Part shown: one piece after another, positions 21,315 to 33,685 of the stretch
Numbering within the stretch: the first letter of the stretch is position 1
Layout of the letters: each line of letters begins with the position of its first letter
Assembly (NCBI RefSeq): GCF_011300215.1
Contig: NZ_CP049866.1
Span: 2,232,001 to 2,296,000 of the forward strand
Length of the DNA stretch: 64,000 bases
Reading direction: 5' to 3'
DNA from: Nocardioides piscis
GTDB lineage: Bacteria; Actinomycetota; Actinomycetes; Propionibacteriales; Nocardioidaceae
Made by a program: the position numbers and the translations under genes
The notes under the pieces: model-generated
Told to the model about the DNA's origin: nothing
Database searches by the model: none
Seen by the model: the letters and a program-made list of their open reading frames with translations, nothing else

Positions 21315-21330
21315 TGTGATAGTTTTCACG
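21315..21330. promoter_or_regulatory. Candidate CRP/GlxR-type site upstream of the ATP synthase operon
   Basis: TGTGATAGTTTTCACG matches the CRP-family consensus TGTGA-N6-TCACA at 9 of 10 arm positions. It lies 73 bases before the first gene of the atp cluster. cAMP-responsive CRP/GlxR control of respiratory genes is known in actinobacteria; binding here is an inference. Confidence 0.5.
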
Positions 21331-21387
21331 AGCGTTCCCGGACGCCGATCCACCCACTGACAGCCCCTCCACAGGACGGCCGCCATC

Positions 21388-21831
21388 ATGACGACCGAGT
21401 CGAAGCAGGCCACCCGCCAGGGTGTCGCAGTGCTCCTCTGGTCGGCCGCCGCCACAGTCGCCGTGGGGCTGGTGCTCGTCGGAGTCGCAGCCGTGCTGGC
21501 CGGGGCGACCGCGGCGCTGAGCGCTGCCATCGGCGTGGGGCTGGTCGTGTCCGTCGTCAGCTTCGGGGTGTTCGTCGTCAACACGGTCGCCTCGATCATG
21601 CCCAGCGCCACCGTGCTGGTCGCCCTCGTGACCTACGCCCTCCAGCTGGTCGTCATGGCCGCCGTGGTCCTCGGGCTGGCCCGCAGCGGAATGCTCGACG
21701 GCAGCCTCGACCGCCGCTGGCTCGGCGGGGGAGTCGCGCTCGCCGCGCTGGTCTGGATGATCGCCCAGATCGTCGGCGCCATGCGTGCCCGCATCCCGCT
21801 CTACGACCTCCCCGAGGCGGGTGCGCGATGA
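21388..21831 (+). CDS. AtpI-like four-helix membrane protein
   Basis: A 147-residue protein with four predicted membrane spans: VAVLLWSAAATVAVGLVLVG, then the alanine-rich second span, VVSFGVFVVNTVASIM and a later VVMAAVVLGLA/ALVWMIAQIVG pair. Position and topology match the poorly conserved AtpI-like protein that precedes atpB in actinobacteria (Rv1303 type). A role in ATP synthase assembly or Mg uptake is inferred from location. The last bases run close to the next small gene at 21862. Confidence 0.7.
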   Translation: MTTESKQATRQGVAVLLWSAAATVAVGLVLVGVAAVLAGATAALSAAIGVGLVVSVVSFGVFVVNTVASIMPSATVLVALVTYALQLVVMAAVVLGLARSGMLDGSLDRRWLGGGVALAALVWMIAQIVGAMRARIPLYDLPEAGAR

Positions 21832-21861
21832 CCGATCCAGCCTGCTATTGTCCGGGACGCG

Positions 21862-22164
21862 ATGGCTCAGCAGCAGCCCCCCTCGGAGCATTCAGACGGA
21901 CCCCCCTACGGCGACCCCTGGTTGGCGTTCTCTTACCTCGTCTCGGGTGCAACGATCTACGGGCTCCTCGGCTGGGGTCTCGACCAGTGGCTGGGAACGA
22001 AGTTCCTGGTCGTGATCGGAATCCTCACCGGGGTCGCACTGGCGATCTACATGACTTTTGGTCGGTTCGGCGGGCTTGCTGCGCGTCAGGACAAGCGATG
22101 CGACAAGCCCGACAAGAAGAGCCAAGGCAGGAGAGAGAGTGAGCTTCCACGTGAACCTGAGTGA
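21862..22164 (+). CDS. AtpZ/AtpI family protein
   Basis: A 100-residue protein with two membrane spans separated by a short loop, WLAFSYLVSGATIYGLLGWGLDQWL and FLVVIGILTGVALAIYMTFG, and a charged Lys/Arg/Glu tail. The two-helix layout with G-x3-D in the loop is the AtpZ/AtpI pattern. It overlaps atpB by 26 bases, suggesting translational coupling. The charged tail may be where it meets the c-ring or FO assembly (inference). Confidence 0.8.
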   Translation: MAQQQPPSEHSDGPPYGDPWLAFSYLVSGATIYGLLGWGLDQWLGTKFLVVIGILTGVALAIYMTFGRFGGLAARQDKRCDKPDKKSQGRRESELPREPE

Positions 22165-22960
22165 GGTCACCGAAGGTGCGATCAGGGCCGAGGGCGGCGA
22201 GTTCCACGCTCCCGGACCGGGCAGCTTCGAGCTTCCCCCCGTGTTCGAGGTGGCTGGCTTCGGGGTCACCAAGCCGATGCTGCTCCTGGTCCTCTCGGCG
22301 GCGCTGATCCTGGCCTACACGATCGCGGCCTCCCGCAAGCGCGCGATGGTGCCGGGTCGGCTCCAGTACACCGGTGAGGCCGTCTACGGCTTCGTCCGCA
22401 ACACGCTGGCGCGCGACAACATCGGCAGCGAGCACTTCATGAAGTTCGTGCCCTACCTCTTCTCGCTGTTCATGTTCATCCTCGTCAACAACTACTACGG
22501 CATCTTCCCGCTGCTCCAGTTCCCGACGATGTCGCGCATCGGCTTCGTGATCCCGCTGGCGATCATCTCGTGGCTCATCTACGTCGGCACCGGCATCTGG
22601 AAGCACGGCCCGCTCGGATACCTCAAGCACGCGACGATGCCCGCGGGGGTCAACGGGCCGATCCTGCTGCTCCTGGTCCCGCTGGAGTTCTTCTCCAACA
22701 TCCTGGTCCGCCCGGTCACGCTCACCTTGCGTCTGTTCGGCAACATGTTCGCCGGCCACCTGCTGCTCATCCTGTTCGCCACCGGTGGTGCAGCGCTCCT
22801 CCAGAGCGGAAACCTCCTCTATGCCGGTGTGGGAGTCCTCTCCTTCGTCCTCGGCATCGGTGTCAGCTTCCTGGAGATGCTGGTGATGTTCCTCCAGGCC
22901 TACGTCTTCACCCTGCTCAGCTCGATGTACATCGGCGAAGCGCTCGCAGACGAGCACTGA
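22139..22960 (+). CDS. atpB: ATP synthase FO subunit a
   Basis: A 273-residue membrane subunit providing the proton half-channels. The essential arginine is in [13 protein letters not shown], and conserved NNYYGIFPL precedes it. I chose the GTG at 22139 because AGGAG lies five bases upstream. Longer in-frame starts would read through the AtpZ gene. The protein begins SFHVNLSEV and has a roughly 30-residue periplasm-side segment before the first helix. Confidence 0.95.
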   Translation: MSFHVNLSEVTEGAIRAEGGEFHAPGPGSFELPPVFEVAGFGVTKPMLLLVLSAALILAYTIAASRKRAMVPGRLQYTGEAVYGFVRNTLARDNIGSEHFMKFVPYLFSLFMFILVNNYYGIFPLLQFPTMSRIGFVIPLAIISWLIYVGTGIWKHGPLGYLKHATMPAGVNGPILLLLVPLEFFSNILVRPVTLTLRLFGNMFAGHLLLILFATGGAALLQSGNLLYAGVGVLSFVLGIGVSFLEMLVMFLQAYVFTLLSSMYIGEALADEH

Positions 22961-23022
22961 CCCAACCCCTAGTTTCGCCAAACAGCGGCGCGAGAATCGC
23001 GTCGCCGACGAAAGGAAAAGCC

Positions 23023-23809
<787 letters not shown>

Positions 23810-23810
<1 letters not shown>

Positions 23811-24619
23811 TGCAGTTGCGTGGTGCTTCCGCTGACGCCCTGGCAGCCCTCTCCGAGGTCTTGGAGAGCAAGCTCCAGGGCGGCACGGACGCGGCCCGGG
23901 TCGGTGACGACCTGTTCACCGTGGCCGGTCTGCTCCGGGCCGAGCCCGGTCTGCGCCGGGTCGCCACCGACGTGTCGGTCGACGCGAGTGCCAAGCAGGG
24001 CCTGATTCGCGAGATCTTCGCGGACAAGGTCGACGCGGCCTCGCTGGACATCCTCACCGAGGCGGTCGCCCGACGCTGGACCGTGTCTCGCGACCTGCCC
24101 GACTCGCTCGAGCACCTCAGCGAGGTGTCGATCGTGAAGTCCGCAGGCAGCGACTCATCGCGCCTGTCCGACGAGCTGTTCGCGTTCGCCTCCGTCGTCA
24201 GCGACAACCCGTCGTTGCGTGACGCGCTGTCGGACCCGGCCCGGTCGCGCGACGACAAGGCCGCCCTCGTGGCGTCGTTGCTGGAGGACAAGGCACTTCC
24301 CGCCACCGTCCGGCTCGCCCAGCAGTCCCTGGCCGGCACCTATCGCACCGTGTCGACTGCGCTGACGACCTATCAGCAGGTCGCCGCCACCGTGCACGGC
24401 CAGCGGGTCGCCACGGTCCGGGTCGCGCACCCGCTCGCCGAGGCCGATCGGCAGCGACTGACCGACGCCCTGTCGCGTCAGTACGACCGCCAGCTGCACC
24501 TCAACGTGGTGATCGACCCCGACGTCATCGGCGGGATCCGCGTGGAGATCGGCGACGACGTCATCGACGGCACCGTGGCCAACCGTCTCGACGAGGCGCG
24601 CCGCAAGCTGGCCGGCTGA
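23810..24619 (+). CDS. atpH: ATP synthase F1 subunit delta
   Basis: A 269-residue OSCP/delta subunit linking F1 to the peripheral stalk. The C-terminal signature [31 protein letters not shown] is clear. It is longer than the approximately 180-residue E. coli protein because of an N-terminal extension of about 90 residues, a common actinobacterial form. It overlaps the stop of atpF by one base. Confidence 0.94.
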
Positions 24620-24675
24620 GTCGTCCCAACCAACCCGAGAACTTTCGAGCAGCACAGAAGCAGAGGACAAGGAAA

Positions 24676-26316
24676 ATGACGGAGCTTTCGATTCGTCCAG
24701 ACGAGATCCGCGACGCGCTCCAGCGCTTCGTGTCCGACTACAAGCCCGAGTCGGCCAGCAAGGAAGAGGTCGGCACGGTCGCCGAGGCGGCTGACGGCAT
24801 CGCCCGCGTCAGCGGCCTGCCCTCCGTGATGGCCAACGAGCTGCTCGAGTTCGAGGACGGCACCCTGGGCATCGCCCTCAACCTCGACACCCGCGAGGTC
24901 GGTGTCGTGGTCCTCGGTGACTTCGACAAGATCGAAGAGGGCCAGACCGTCCGCCGTACGGGGGAGATCCTCTCGGTTCCTGTGGGGGACAACTACCTCG
25001 GCCGCGTGGTCGACCCGCTCGGCACCCCGATCGACGGCCTCGGCGAGATCCAGTCGGACGAGCGTCGCGCCCTCGAGCTCCAGGCGCCCGGCGTCATGGT
25101 GCGCAAGTCGGTGCACGAGCCCCTCGCGACCGGCATCAAGGCGATCGACGCGTTGACGCCGATCGGTCGTGGACAGCGCCAGCTGATCATCGGCGACCGC
25201 TCGACCGGCAAGACCACGATCGCCATCGACACGATCATCAACCAGAAGGCCAACTGGGAGTCCGGAGACCCGGACAAGCAGGTGCGCTGCATCTATGTCG
25301 CGATCGGCCAGAAGGGCTCGACCATCGCCGCCGTGCGGGGCGCCCTGGAAGAGGCGGGTGCGCTGGAATACACGACCATCGTCGCGTCTCCCGCCTCCGA
25401 CTCCGCCGGCTTCAAGTACCTCGCCCCCTACACCGGTTCGGCCATCGGCCAGCACTGGATGTACGGCGGCAAGCACGTCCTGATCGTCTTCGACGACCTG
25501 ACCAAGCAGGCCGAGGCCTACCGCGCCGTGTCGCTGCTGCTGCGCCGCCCGCCGGGGCGTGAGGCCTACCCGGGTGACGTCTTCTACCTCCACAGCCGGC
25601 TGCTCGAGCGGTGCGCCAAGCTCTCCGACGAGATGGGCAAGGGCTCGATGACGGGCCTGCCGATCATCGAGACCAAGGCCAACGACGTCTCGGCGTTCAT
25701 CCCGACCAACGTCATCTCGATCACCGACGGTCAGATCTTCTTGCAGTCCGACCTGTTCGCGGCCAACCAGCGCCCCGCCATCGACGTGGGTGTCTCGGTC
25801 TCGCGCGTGGGTGGTTCGGCGATGACCAAGGCGATGAAGGCCGTGACCGGTTCGCTCAAGGTCGACCTGGCCCAGTTCCGCGCCATGGAGGCGTTCGCGA
25901 TGTTCGCCTCCGACCTCGACGCCGCGTCGCGCCAGCAGCTCGACCGCGGTCAGCGCCTGATGGCCCTGCTGAAGCAGCCGCAGTACTCGCCGTACCCGCT
26001 CGAGGAGATGACCGCCTCGCTGTGGCTCGGCACCACCGGCCGCCTCGACAAGGTCCCGACCGACGACGTGCTTCGCTTCGAGCACGAGTTCCTCGACTAC
26101 CTGCGCCGCAGCCACGAAGGCATCCTCGCCGGCATCCGCGAGACGCAGAAGTTCGAGGACTCGACCGCCACGGAGATGGAGAGCGCCTACAACTCCTTCC
26201 TCGACCAGTTCGAGACCTCTGACGGCCAGAGCATCAAGGCCGGCAGGGAAGAGCACGTCGCTCTCGAGGACGAGGACGTCGAGCAGGAGCAGATCGTCAA
26301 GCAGAAGCGGGGCTGA
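24676..26316 (+). CDS. atpA: ATP synthase F1 subunit alpha
   Basis: A 546-residue non-catalytic nucleotide-binding subunit. The P-loop is [11 protein letters not shown], and the arginine-finger region is [15 protein letters not shown]. The C-terminus extends beyond the core by about 35 residues in an acidic stretch ([15 protein letters not shown]), like the C-terminal extension of mycobacterial alpha that suppresses ATP hydrolysis; equivalence is an inference. The start has AGGACAAGGAAA upstream. Confidence 0.97.
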   Translation: MTELSIRPDEIRDALQRFVSDYKPESASKEEVGTVAEAADGIARVSGLPSVMANELLEFEDGTLGIALNLDTREVGVVVLGDFDKIEEGQTVRRTGEILSVPVGDNYLGRVVDPLGTPIDGLGEIQSDERRALELQAPGVMVRKSVHEPLATGIKAIDALTPIGRGQRQLIIGDRSTGKTTIAIDTIINQKANWESGDPDKQVRCIYVAIGQKGSTIAAVRGALEEAGALEYTTIVASPASDSAGFKYLAPYTGSAIGQHWMYGGKHVLIVFDDLTKQAEAYRAVSLLLRRPPGREAYPGDVFYLHSRLLERCAKLSDEMGKGSMTGLPIIETKANDVSAFIPTNVISITDGQIFLQSDLFAANQRPAIDVGVSVSRVGGSAMTKAMKAVTGSLKVDLAQFRAMEAFAMFASDLDAASRQQLDRGQRLMALLKQPQYSPYPLEEMTASLWLGTTGRLDKVPTDDVLRFEHEFLDYLRRSHEGILAGIRETQKFEDSTATEMESAYNSFLDQFETSDGQSIKAGREEHVALEDEDVEQEQIVKQKRG

Positions 26317-26319
26317 AGC

Positions 26320-28711
<2,392 letters not shown>

Positions 28712-28712
<1 letters not shown>

Positions 28713-29107
28713 TGTCTGACTCGACGCTCCACGTGGAGCTCGTCGCGGCGGACCGGCTCGTCTGGTCCGGCGAGGCGAAGATGGTGATCGCCCGCACCAC
28801 CGAAGGTGACGTGGGCATCCTGGCCGGTCACGCGCCGCTGCTGTCGGTGATCATCGAGGGTGTCGTCGACGTCCAGACCGCCGAGGGCGAGACCTGGGTC
28901 GCGGCGGTGGACGCGGGCTTCATGTCGGTGGCCAACAACCGCGTCTCGATCCTCTCCGAGCGGGCCGAGATGTCCCACGAGATCGACCTGGAGAAGGCGC
29001 GTCGCGACCTCGAGCGAGCCAAGGAGGCCGGCGAGAACGACGACGAGGCACACGAGGCGGTGCGTCGGGCCGAGGCCCGCATCCGGGCTGTCGAGCGGGC
29101 GTCCTGA
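28712..29107 (+). CDS. atpC: ATP synthase F1 subunit epsilon
   Basis: A 131-residue epsilon subunit. The N-terminal beta-sandwich has VVIARTTEGDVGILAGHAPLLSVI-type residues (GILAGHAPLL is diagnostic), and two C-terminal helices are rich in Glu, Arg and Ala. It coordinates rotation and inhibits hydrolysis. It is the last gene of the operon; a 15-bp perfect hairpin starts 26 bases later. Confidence 0.95.
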
Positions 29108-29132
29108 CCACCTCCTGACCCTGCCGTTAGGG

Positions 29133-29166
29133 TGAGCGCACGAACGAGTCGTCGTTCGTGCGCTCA
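29133..29166 (+). terminator. Terminator hairpin of the ATP synthase operon
   Basis: A perfect 15-bp stem with a GTCG loop: TGAGCGCACGAACGA pairs with TCGTTCGTGCGCTCA. It is followed by TCTGTCTTCGT. It is the strongest hairpin in the window and lies between atpC and the DUF2550 gene. Confidence 0.88.
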
Positions 29167-29210
29167 TCTGTCTTCGTCCCCGTCACTACCCGCGACCAGC
29201 AGGAGAGTGG

Positions 29211-29660
29211 ATGCCTCTTTGGCAATGGCTCCTCGAGTCTCTCGGCGTCCTGCTGCTGCTCCCGCTCCTGTATGGCGTTGCGCTGATCGTCCGGCGCCGG
29301 GTGCTGTCGCGCCACGGTGGCACCTTCGAGCTCAGCTACCGGATGCGCACCGATCGGCCGGGACGCGGATGGCTGATCGGCCTGGGCCGATACAGCGGTG
29401 AGGAGCTGGAGTGGTTCCGGATCTTCTCCCTGTCGCCGAAGCCGCGCCAGGTGTGGTCGAGGCGCACCATGTCCTATTCCGGACGGCGGCCTCCCGGCGA
29501 GACTGAACAGATATCCCTCTACGCCGGTCACGTGATCGTGTCCTGCACCACGCCCGAGGGACCGACCGACCTGGCGATGAGCGAGGCGTCGCTCACCGGG
29601 TTCCAGTCCTGGCTCGAGGCGGGACCGCCCGGAGCCGACTGGGACAAGCACCGCACCTGA
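29211..29660 (+). CDS. DUF2550 family membrane-anchored protein
   Basis: A 149-residue protein. One N-terminal membrane span (LLESLGVLLLLPLLYGVALIV) is followed by a cytoplasmic domain with GRGWLIGLGRYSGEELEWFRIFSLS and PKPRQVWSRR. This matches the DUF2550 family always found just after atpC in actinobacteria (Rv1312 type). The function is unknown. The start has CAGGAGAG upstream. It lies beyond the atp terminator, so it probably has its own promoter. Confidence 0.85.
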   Translation: MPLWQWLLESLGVLLLLPLLYGVALIVRRRVLSRHGGTFELSYRMRTDRPGRGWLIGLGRYSGEELEWFRIFSLSPKPRQVWSRRTMSYSGRRPPGETEQISLYAGHVIVSCTTPEGPTDLAMSEASLTGFQSWLEAGPPGADWDKHRT

Positions 29661-29672
29661 CGCTGCGCGTCC

Positions 29673-30251
29673 TCAGCCGAGCGTCCTGCGCATGACCAGC
29701 CTCGGCATCCTGCTGGCGACGGCGTCCGTCTCGCCGATGACTTGGAAGCCACACCTGGCGAACATCGACCTGGTGCCGACGAAGGCCATGGTGACGTCCA
29801 TCCGGCCAGCCGGATCAACCGGATACGCCTCGACCGCCGGCGCTCCGTGGGCTGCAGCGTGCGCGACCGCCCCCTCGATCAGGTGCTCGGTCACGCCGGT
29901 TCGTCGATGGCCACCACGCACCACCACGCAGATGATGCTCCACACCGCCACCTCGTCGACCGGTCGGATCAGCCGCGACGCTGACAACCGCGAGATCTCG
30001 GCCCGCGGTGCGATGTGGCACCAGCCGACGGGGACCTCGTCACGGTAGGTGACGACCCCGAAGGACTGCCGGCCGCCAGCGAGGGCACGTGCTGCACCCT
30101 CGCGACTTCCGTCGCCGAGCTCGTCGATCTCCTTGGCCCGCAACCGGTGGGACAGGCACCAGCAGTGGGTGCTGCGTCGGTTGGGGTTGATCACGTCGGC
30201 GAAGTCGTCGAACCGCTCCGTCGTGACCGGGTGGGTCGTCCAGCTGGTCAT
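29673..30251 (-). CDS. GNAT family N-acetyltransferase
   Basis: A 192-residue protein with a GNAT fold: VAVWSIICVVVRGGHRRTGVTEHLIEGAV contains the acetyl-CoA pyrophosphate loop RGGHRRTG, followed by VEAYPVDPAGR and FARCGFQVIGE. The N-terminal STHCWCLSHR is typical of a GNAT subgroup related to small-molecule or unknown substrates. It lies downstream of the adenosyltransferase gene on the same strand, separated by a 54-bp tandem repeat. Confidence 0.85.
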   Translation of the reverse strand: MTSWTTHPVTTERFDDFADVINPNRRSTHCWCLSHRLRAKEIDELGDGSREGAARALAGGRQSFGVVTYRDEVPVGWCHIAPRAEISRLSASRLIRPVDEVAVWSIICVVVRGGHRRTGVTEHLIEGAVAHAAAHGAPAVEAYPVDPAGRMDVTMAFVGTRSMFARCGFQVIGETDAVASRMPRLVMRRTLG

Positions 30252-30262
30252 CTCATCCCTTG

Positions 30263-30389
30263 CTGCCGCGCTCTCCTCCGGCTTGATGGTCGGTTCGCGC
30301 GTTCGCTCCTTCGTCGCTGCCGCGCTCTCCTCCGGCTGGATGGTCGGTTCACGCGTTCGCTCCTTCGTCGCTGCCGCGCTCTCCTCCGG
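30263..30389. repeat. 54-bp tandem repeat, about 2.4 copies
   Basis: Units start at 30263, 30317 and 30371 (partial), with two or three differences between copies. The repeat straddles the 3' end of the adenosyltransferase gene: the stop codon lies in unit 2 and the third copy is inside its coding sequence. Its core GCTCCTTCGTCGCTGC resembles GCTCGTTCCTCGCTGC in the 56-bp repeat at 44561. Confidence 0.9.
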
Positions 30390-30945
30390 GCACCCACAGG
30401 ACGTCGCCCTGCTCCCGGTTCGCGTGGCGGGCGAGGATGAAGACGAGGTCGGAGAGGCGGTTGAGGTAGGTGATGGACAGGACGTTCATCGAGTCGCTGT
30501 GCTCGGCATACGCCGCCCATGCGGATCGTTCGGCGCGACGGATCACGGTTCGGGCGACGTGGAGGAGCGCGGCCCCCTCCGTCCCACCATTCAAGATGAA
30601 CGAGCGAAGATTGGGCAGCTCTTCGTTGTAGTGGTCGCACCACTTCTCGAGGCGGTCGATGTAGTCCTGCTCGATCCTCAGGGCCGGGAACTCCGGTTCC
30701 GCGACCACGGGCGTGCAGAGGTCGGCCCCGACGTCGAAGAGGTCGTTCTGCACGTGCGTGAGCACCGCGACGACGTCGCTCTCGAGGCTTCCGAGCGCCT
30801 GCGCCACGCCCAGCTGGGCGTTGGCCTCGTCGACGTCGGCGTAGGCGTGCAGCCGCAGGTCGTTCTTCGTCGTCTCGCTCATGTCGCCGAGACGAGTGGT
30901 TCCGGCGTCGCCGGTGCGGGTGTAGATCCGGGTGAGGTTGACCAT
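30349..30945 (-). CDS. Cob(I)yrinic acid a,c-diamide adenosyltransferase (PduO type)
   Basis: A 198-residue PduO/MMAB-type enzyme that makes adenosylcobalamin, the cofactor of the B12 mutase encoded nearby. Signatures are RIYTRTGDAGTTRLGD at the N-terminus, FILNGGTEGAALLHVARTVIRRAER and YLNRLSDLVFILAR. The last dozen residues (GGERGSDEGANA) are encoded by the tandem repeat and are probably not functional. The start is preceded by TAGGGT-N6-ATG, suggesting a leaderless mRNA. The position after the atp operon is the same as in mycobacteria. Confidence 0.93.
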   Translation of the reverse strand: MVNLTRIYTRTGDAGTTRLGDMSETTKNDLRLHAYADVDEANAQLGVAQALGSLESDVVAVLTHVQNDLFDVGADLCTPVVAEPEFPALRIEQDYIDRLEKWCDHYNEELPNLRSFILNGGTEGAALLHVARTVIRRAERSAWAAYAEHSDSMNVLSITYLNRLSDLVFILARHANREQGDVLWVPGGERGSDEGANA

Positions 30946-30951
30946 GAGCTG

Positions 30952-30957
30952 ACCCTA
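30952..30957 (-). promoter_or_regulatory. -10 element of the adenosyltransferase gene
   Basis: On the minus strand TAGGGT is followed by CAGCTC and then the ATG. This TANNNT-N6-start spacing fits a leaderless transcript. Confidence 0.45.
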
Positions 30958-31083
30958 GAACACCCCCCGGGTCGGCTCGGCAGCGCGAGACACCCCACAA
31001 AAGGTGTAGTGGCAATGCAACGCTTTCCTATACCACTGCGTCATAGTCGGTGACGGCTACAGGGTGCAATTTGGGGGCACACG

Positions 31084-31392
31084 ATGGACATCACGACCGA
31101 CGGGCCAACGCTCGTGCTCCACGGCGACTTCGACGTGCGCAGCACCTTCCTCGTGCGCAACGCGATCTATGAGCAGTTCGAGGGTCACGAGCGCGACGTG
31201 GTCCTCGACATGGCCGACGTCGACACCATCGACCTCACGGCCCTGCGCGTCCTGGCCGTCGCCACCCTCCGGGCAGCCCAGTCCGGCCACCACCTGACCT
31301 TGCGAAACTGCCGGCCGGCGGTCCGCCGGATGATCCACCTCGCGCGGTTCGCGCACTCGGTCGAGGTCGAGCGGGCCGCCGCAACCGCCTGA
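31084..31392 (+). CDS. STAS-domain protein (anti-sigma-factor-antagonist-like)
   Basis: A 102-residue single STAS domain: GDFDVRSTFLVRNAI, VVLDMADVDTIDLTALRVLAVA and LRNCRPAVRRMIHLA. In SpoIIAA-type antagonists the central motif is DSSGL with a phosphorylated Ser; here it reads DLTAL, with Thr at the phospho-position. Phosphorylation control may therefore be altered. No kinase or sigma factor gene is nearby. The upstream 130 bases hold no other gene. Confidence 0.8.
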   Translation: MDITTDGPTLVLHGDFDVRSTFLVRNAIYEQFEGHERDVVLDMADVDTIDLTALRVLAVATLRAAQSGHHLTLRNCRPAVRRMIHLARFAHSVEVERAAATA

Positions 31393-31456
31393 CAGGTGGG
31401 GTTCTTCACACGTCCAGCGCCCACTGCGCGGGCGATTCGGCTCTACCCTTCATCCC

Positions 31457-33456
31457 ATGAGTGAGAAGAAGGATCGTCCCTGGGTGATGCGGACCTACGC
31501 CGGCCACTCGACGGCGGCTGCGTCCAACGCGTTGTATCGCACCAACCTCGCCAAGGGGCAGACCGGTCTGAGCGTCGCCTTCGACCTGCCGACCCAGACC
31601 GGATACGACCCGGACAGCCCGCTGTCTCGAGGTGAGGTCGGGAAGGTCGGCGTCCCCATCCCGCACCTGGGTGAGATGCGGCGCCTCTTCGAGGACATCC
31701 CGTTGACCGAGATGAACACCTCGATGACCATCAACGCCACCGCCATGTGGCTGCTGGCGATGTATCAGGTGGCGGCCGAGGAGCAGAACCCCCAGCTGAG
31801 CCCGAGCGAGGTCGCCCACCAGCTCGCGGGCACCACCCAGAACGACATCATCAAGGAATACCTCTCCCGCGGGACCTACGTCTTCCCGCCCGAGCACTCA
31901 CTGCGCCTGATCAGCGACATGATCGCCTACACCGTCCACGAGATTCCCAAGTGGAACCCGATCAACATCTGCAGCTATCACCTGCAGGAAGCAGGCGCGA
32001 CGCCGACGCAGGAGCTGGCCTATGCGTTGTGTACGGCGATCGCCGTCCTCGACCAGGTCAAGGCCTCCGGCCAGGTGTCTGAGGACGACTTCGAGAAGGT
32101 CGTCGGCCGCATCTCGTTCTTCGTCAACGCCGGTGTGCGGTTCGTCGAGGAGACCTGCAAGATGCGGGCCTTCGTCCAGCTGTGGGACGAGATCACGCGC
32201 GAGCGCTACGGCGTCCAGGACGAGAAGATGCGCCGGTTCCGCTATGGAGTCCAGGTCAACTCGCTCGGCCTGACCGAGGCCCAGCCGGAGAACAACGTCC
32301 AGCGGATCGTGCTCGAGATGCTGGGTGTGACGCTGTCGAAGAACGCGCGCGCCCGCGCCGTACAGCTGCCGGCATGGAACGAGGCGCTCGGCCTCCCGCG
32401 TCCGTGGGACCAGCAGTGGTCCCTGCGCCTGCAGCAGGTCCTGGCCTTCGAGTCCGACCTGCTGGAGTACGAGGACATCTTCGACGGCTCGCACGTCATC
32501 GAGGCCAAGGTCGCTGAGCTCGTCGAGAGCGCCAAGGCAGAGATCGAGCGCGTCCAGGACATGGGCGGTGCCATCGCGGCCGTGGAGACGGGCTACATGA
32601 AGCAGGCACTCGTGTCCGCCCACGCCGAGCGTCGGGCCCGCATCGAGGCCGGCGACGAGATCATCGTCGGCGTCAACAAGTTCGACACCACCGAGCCTTC
32701 GCCGCTCACGGCCAACCTCGACGAGGCGATCATGGCCGCCGACCCCAAGGCCGAGCAGACGGCCCGCGACTCGGTGACCGCGTGGAAGGAACAACGCGAC
32801 GAGGCCGAGGTCGCCGAGGCCCTGGCGACGTTGGCGGCCGACGCCAAGACCGACAAGAACCTGATGCACGCCACCCTGGCCGCCGCCCGGGCGGGCGCGA
32901 CGACGGGGAGTGGGCGGGCACGCTGCGCGAGGTGTTCGGTGAGTTCCGGGCGCCGACCGGCGTCTCGGGCGCGGTGGGCGTGGTCGAGGCGCGCGACGAC
33001 CTCACGGCGGTCCGTGAGCGGGTCACGGCCACGGGCGAGGAGCTCGGCGGCCGCCTGCGCGTGCTGGTCGGCAAGCCCGGCCTCGACGGCCACAGCAACG
33101 GTGCGGAGCAGGTCGCCGTACGAGCCCGCGATGCCGGCTTCGAGGTCATCTACCAGGGCATCCGGTTGACCCCCGAGCAGATCGTCGCAGCCGCCGTTGC
33201 CGAGGACGTCCACCTGGTGGGGCTCTCGATCCTCTCCGGCTCGCACATGGAGCTGGTGCCCGACGTGCTCGACGGCCTGCGCGAGGCCGGCCTGGAGGAG
33301 ATCCCGGTCATCGTGGGCGGGATCATCCCCGACTCGGACGGCAAGCGGCTCAAGGAGCTCGGTGTCGCGGCGGTCTTCACGCCGAAGGACTTCGGCCTGA
33401 CGCAGATCATGGACGGGTTCGTCGACGTCATCCGCGCAGCCCACGGCCTCGACTGA
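31457..33456 (+). pseudogene. meaA: Ethylmalonyl-CoA mutase-type B12 mutase (MeaA), one-base frameshift
   Basis: The family rearranges acyl-CoA carbon skeletons with adenosylcobalamin. The barrel part ([43 protein letters not shown]) runs in one frame to about 32901. The B12-binding domain (GKPGLDGHSNGAEQ with the His ligand, SILSGSHMEL, VGGIIPDSDG) is in the next frame. Adding one G in GCGACG-ACGGGGAG restores the junction AGATDGEWAGTLREVF and a 666-residue single-chain enzyme. Sequence and size resemble Streptomyces MeaA (ethylmalonyl-CoA mutase) more than heterodimeric methylmalonyl-CoA mutase. With ccr present, ethylmalonyl-CoA is the favoured substrate (inference). The indel may be a sequencing error. 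Confidence 0.88.
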
Positions 33457-33458
33457 GG

Positions 33459-33477
33459 GTAGGTTAGGCAAACCTTC
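33459..33477. promoter_or_regulatory. Iron box (DtxR/IdeR/DmdR-type operator)
   Basis: GTAGGTTAGGCAAACCTTC matches the 19-bp DtxR/IdeR consensus TWAGGTTAGSCTAACCTWA at 16 positions. It lies 20 bases before the ATG of the Cys-rich small protein and just upstream of a TAGAGT -10-like element. Metal-loaded repressor bound here would block that promoter (inference). Confidence 0.75.
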
Positions 33478-33496
33478 GTGGAGTAGAGTGCCCGGT

Positions 33497-33685
33497 ATGG
33501 GCCAGCGAAAGCGTGGCAGCGAGATCGCCAAGCTGCCGAAGACGGAGTGCTGCGTCGCGGCGACGCGGTGCGACCGCTGCCCCCTGCGCATGCTCCAGGA
33601 GGGCACCCTCCCCGAGGGCTACACCGTGCACAAGCGCAAGCTGGTGAAGGTCGCGAAGCTCAGGAAGCGCAAGCTCGCCGCCTAG
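33497..33685 (+). CDS. Small Cys-rich basic protein under an iron box
   Basis: A 62-residue protein, strongly basic ([14 protein letters not shown]; tail [17 protein letters not shown]). It has a compact CC-x5-C-x2-C motif (Cys18, Cys19, Cys25, Cys28), suited to binding a metal or Fe-S cluster. The spacing differs from the CC-x10-C-x2-C of FhuF ferric reductases, so it is not simply FhuF. A near-consensus iron box precedes it, which suggests expression under iron limitation. I do not know a function. It is convergent with nucS and overlaps its stop codon. Confidence 0.75.
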   Translation: MGQRKRGSEIAKLPKTECCVAATRCDRCPLRMLQEGTLPEGYTVHKRKLVKVAKLRKRKLAA

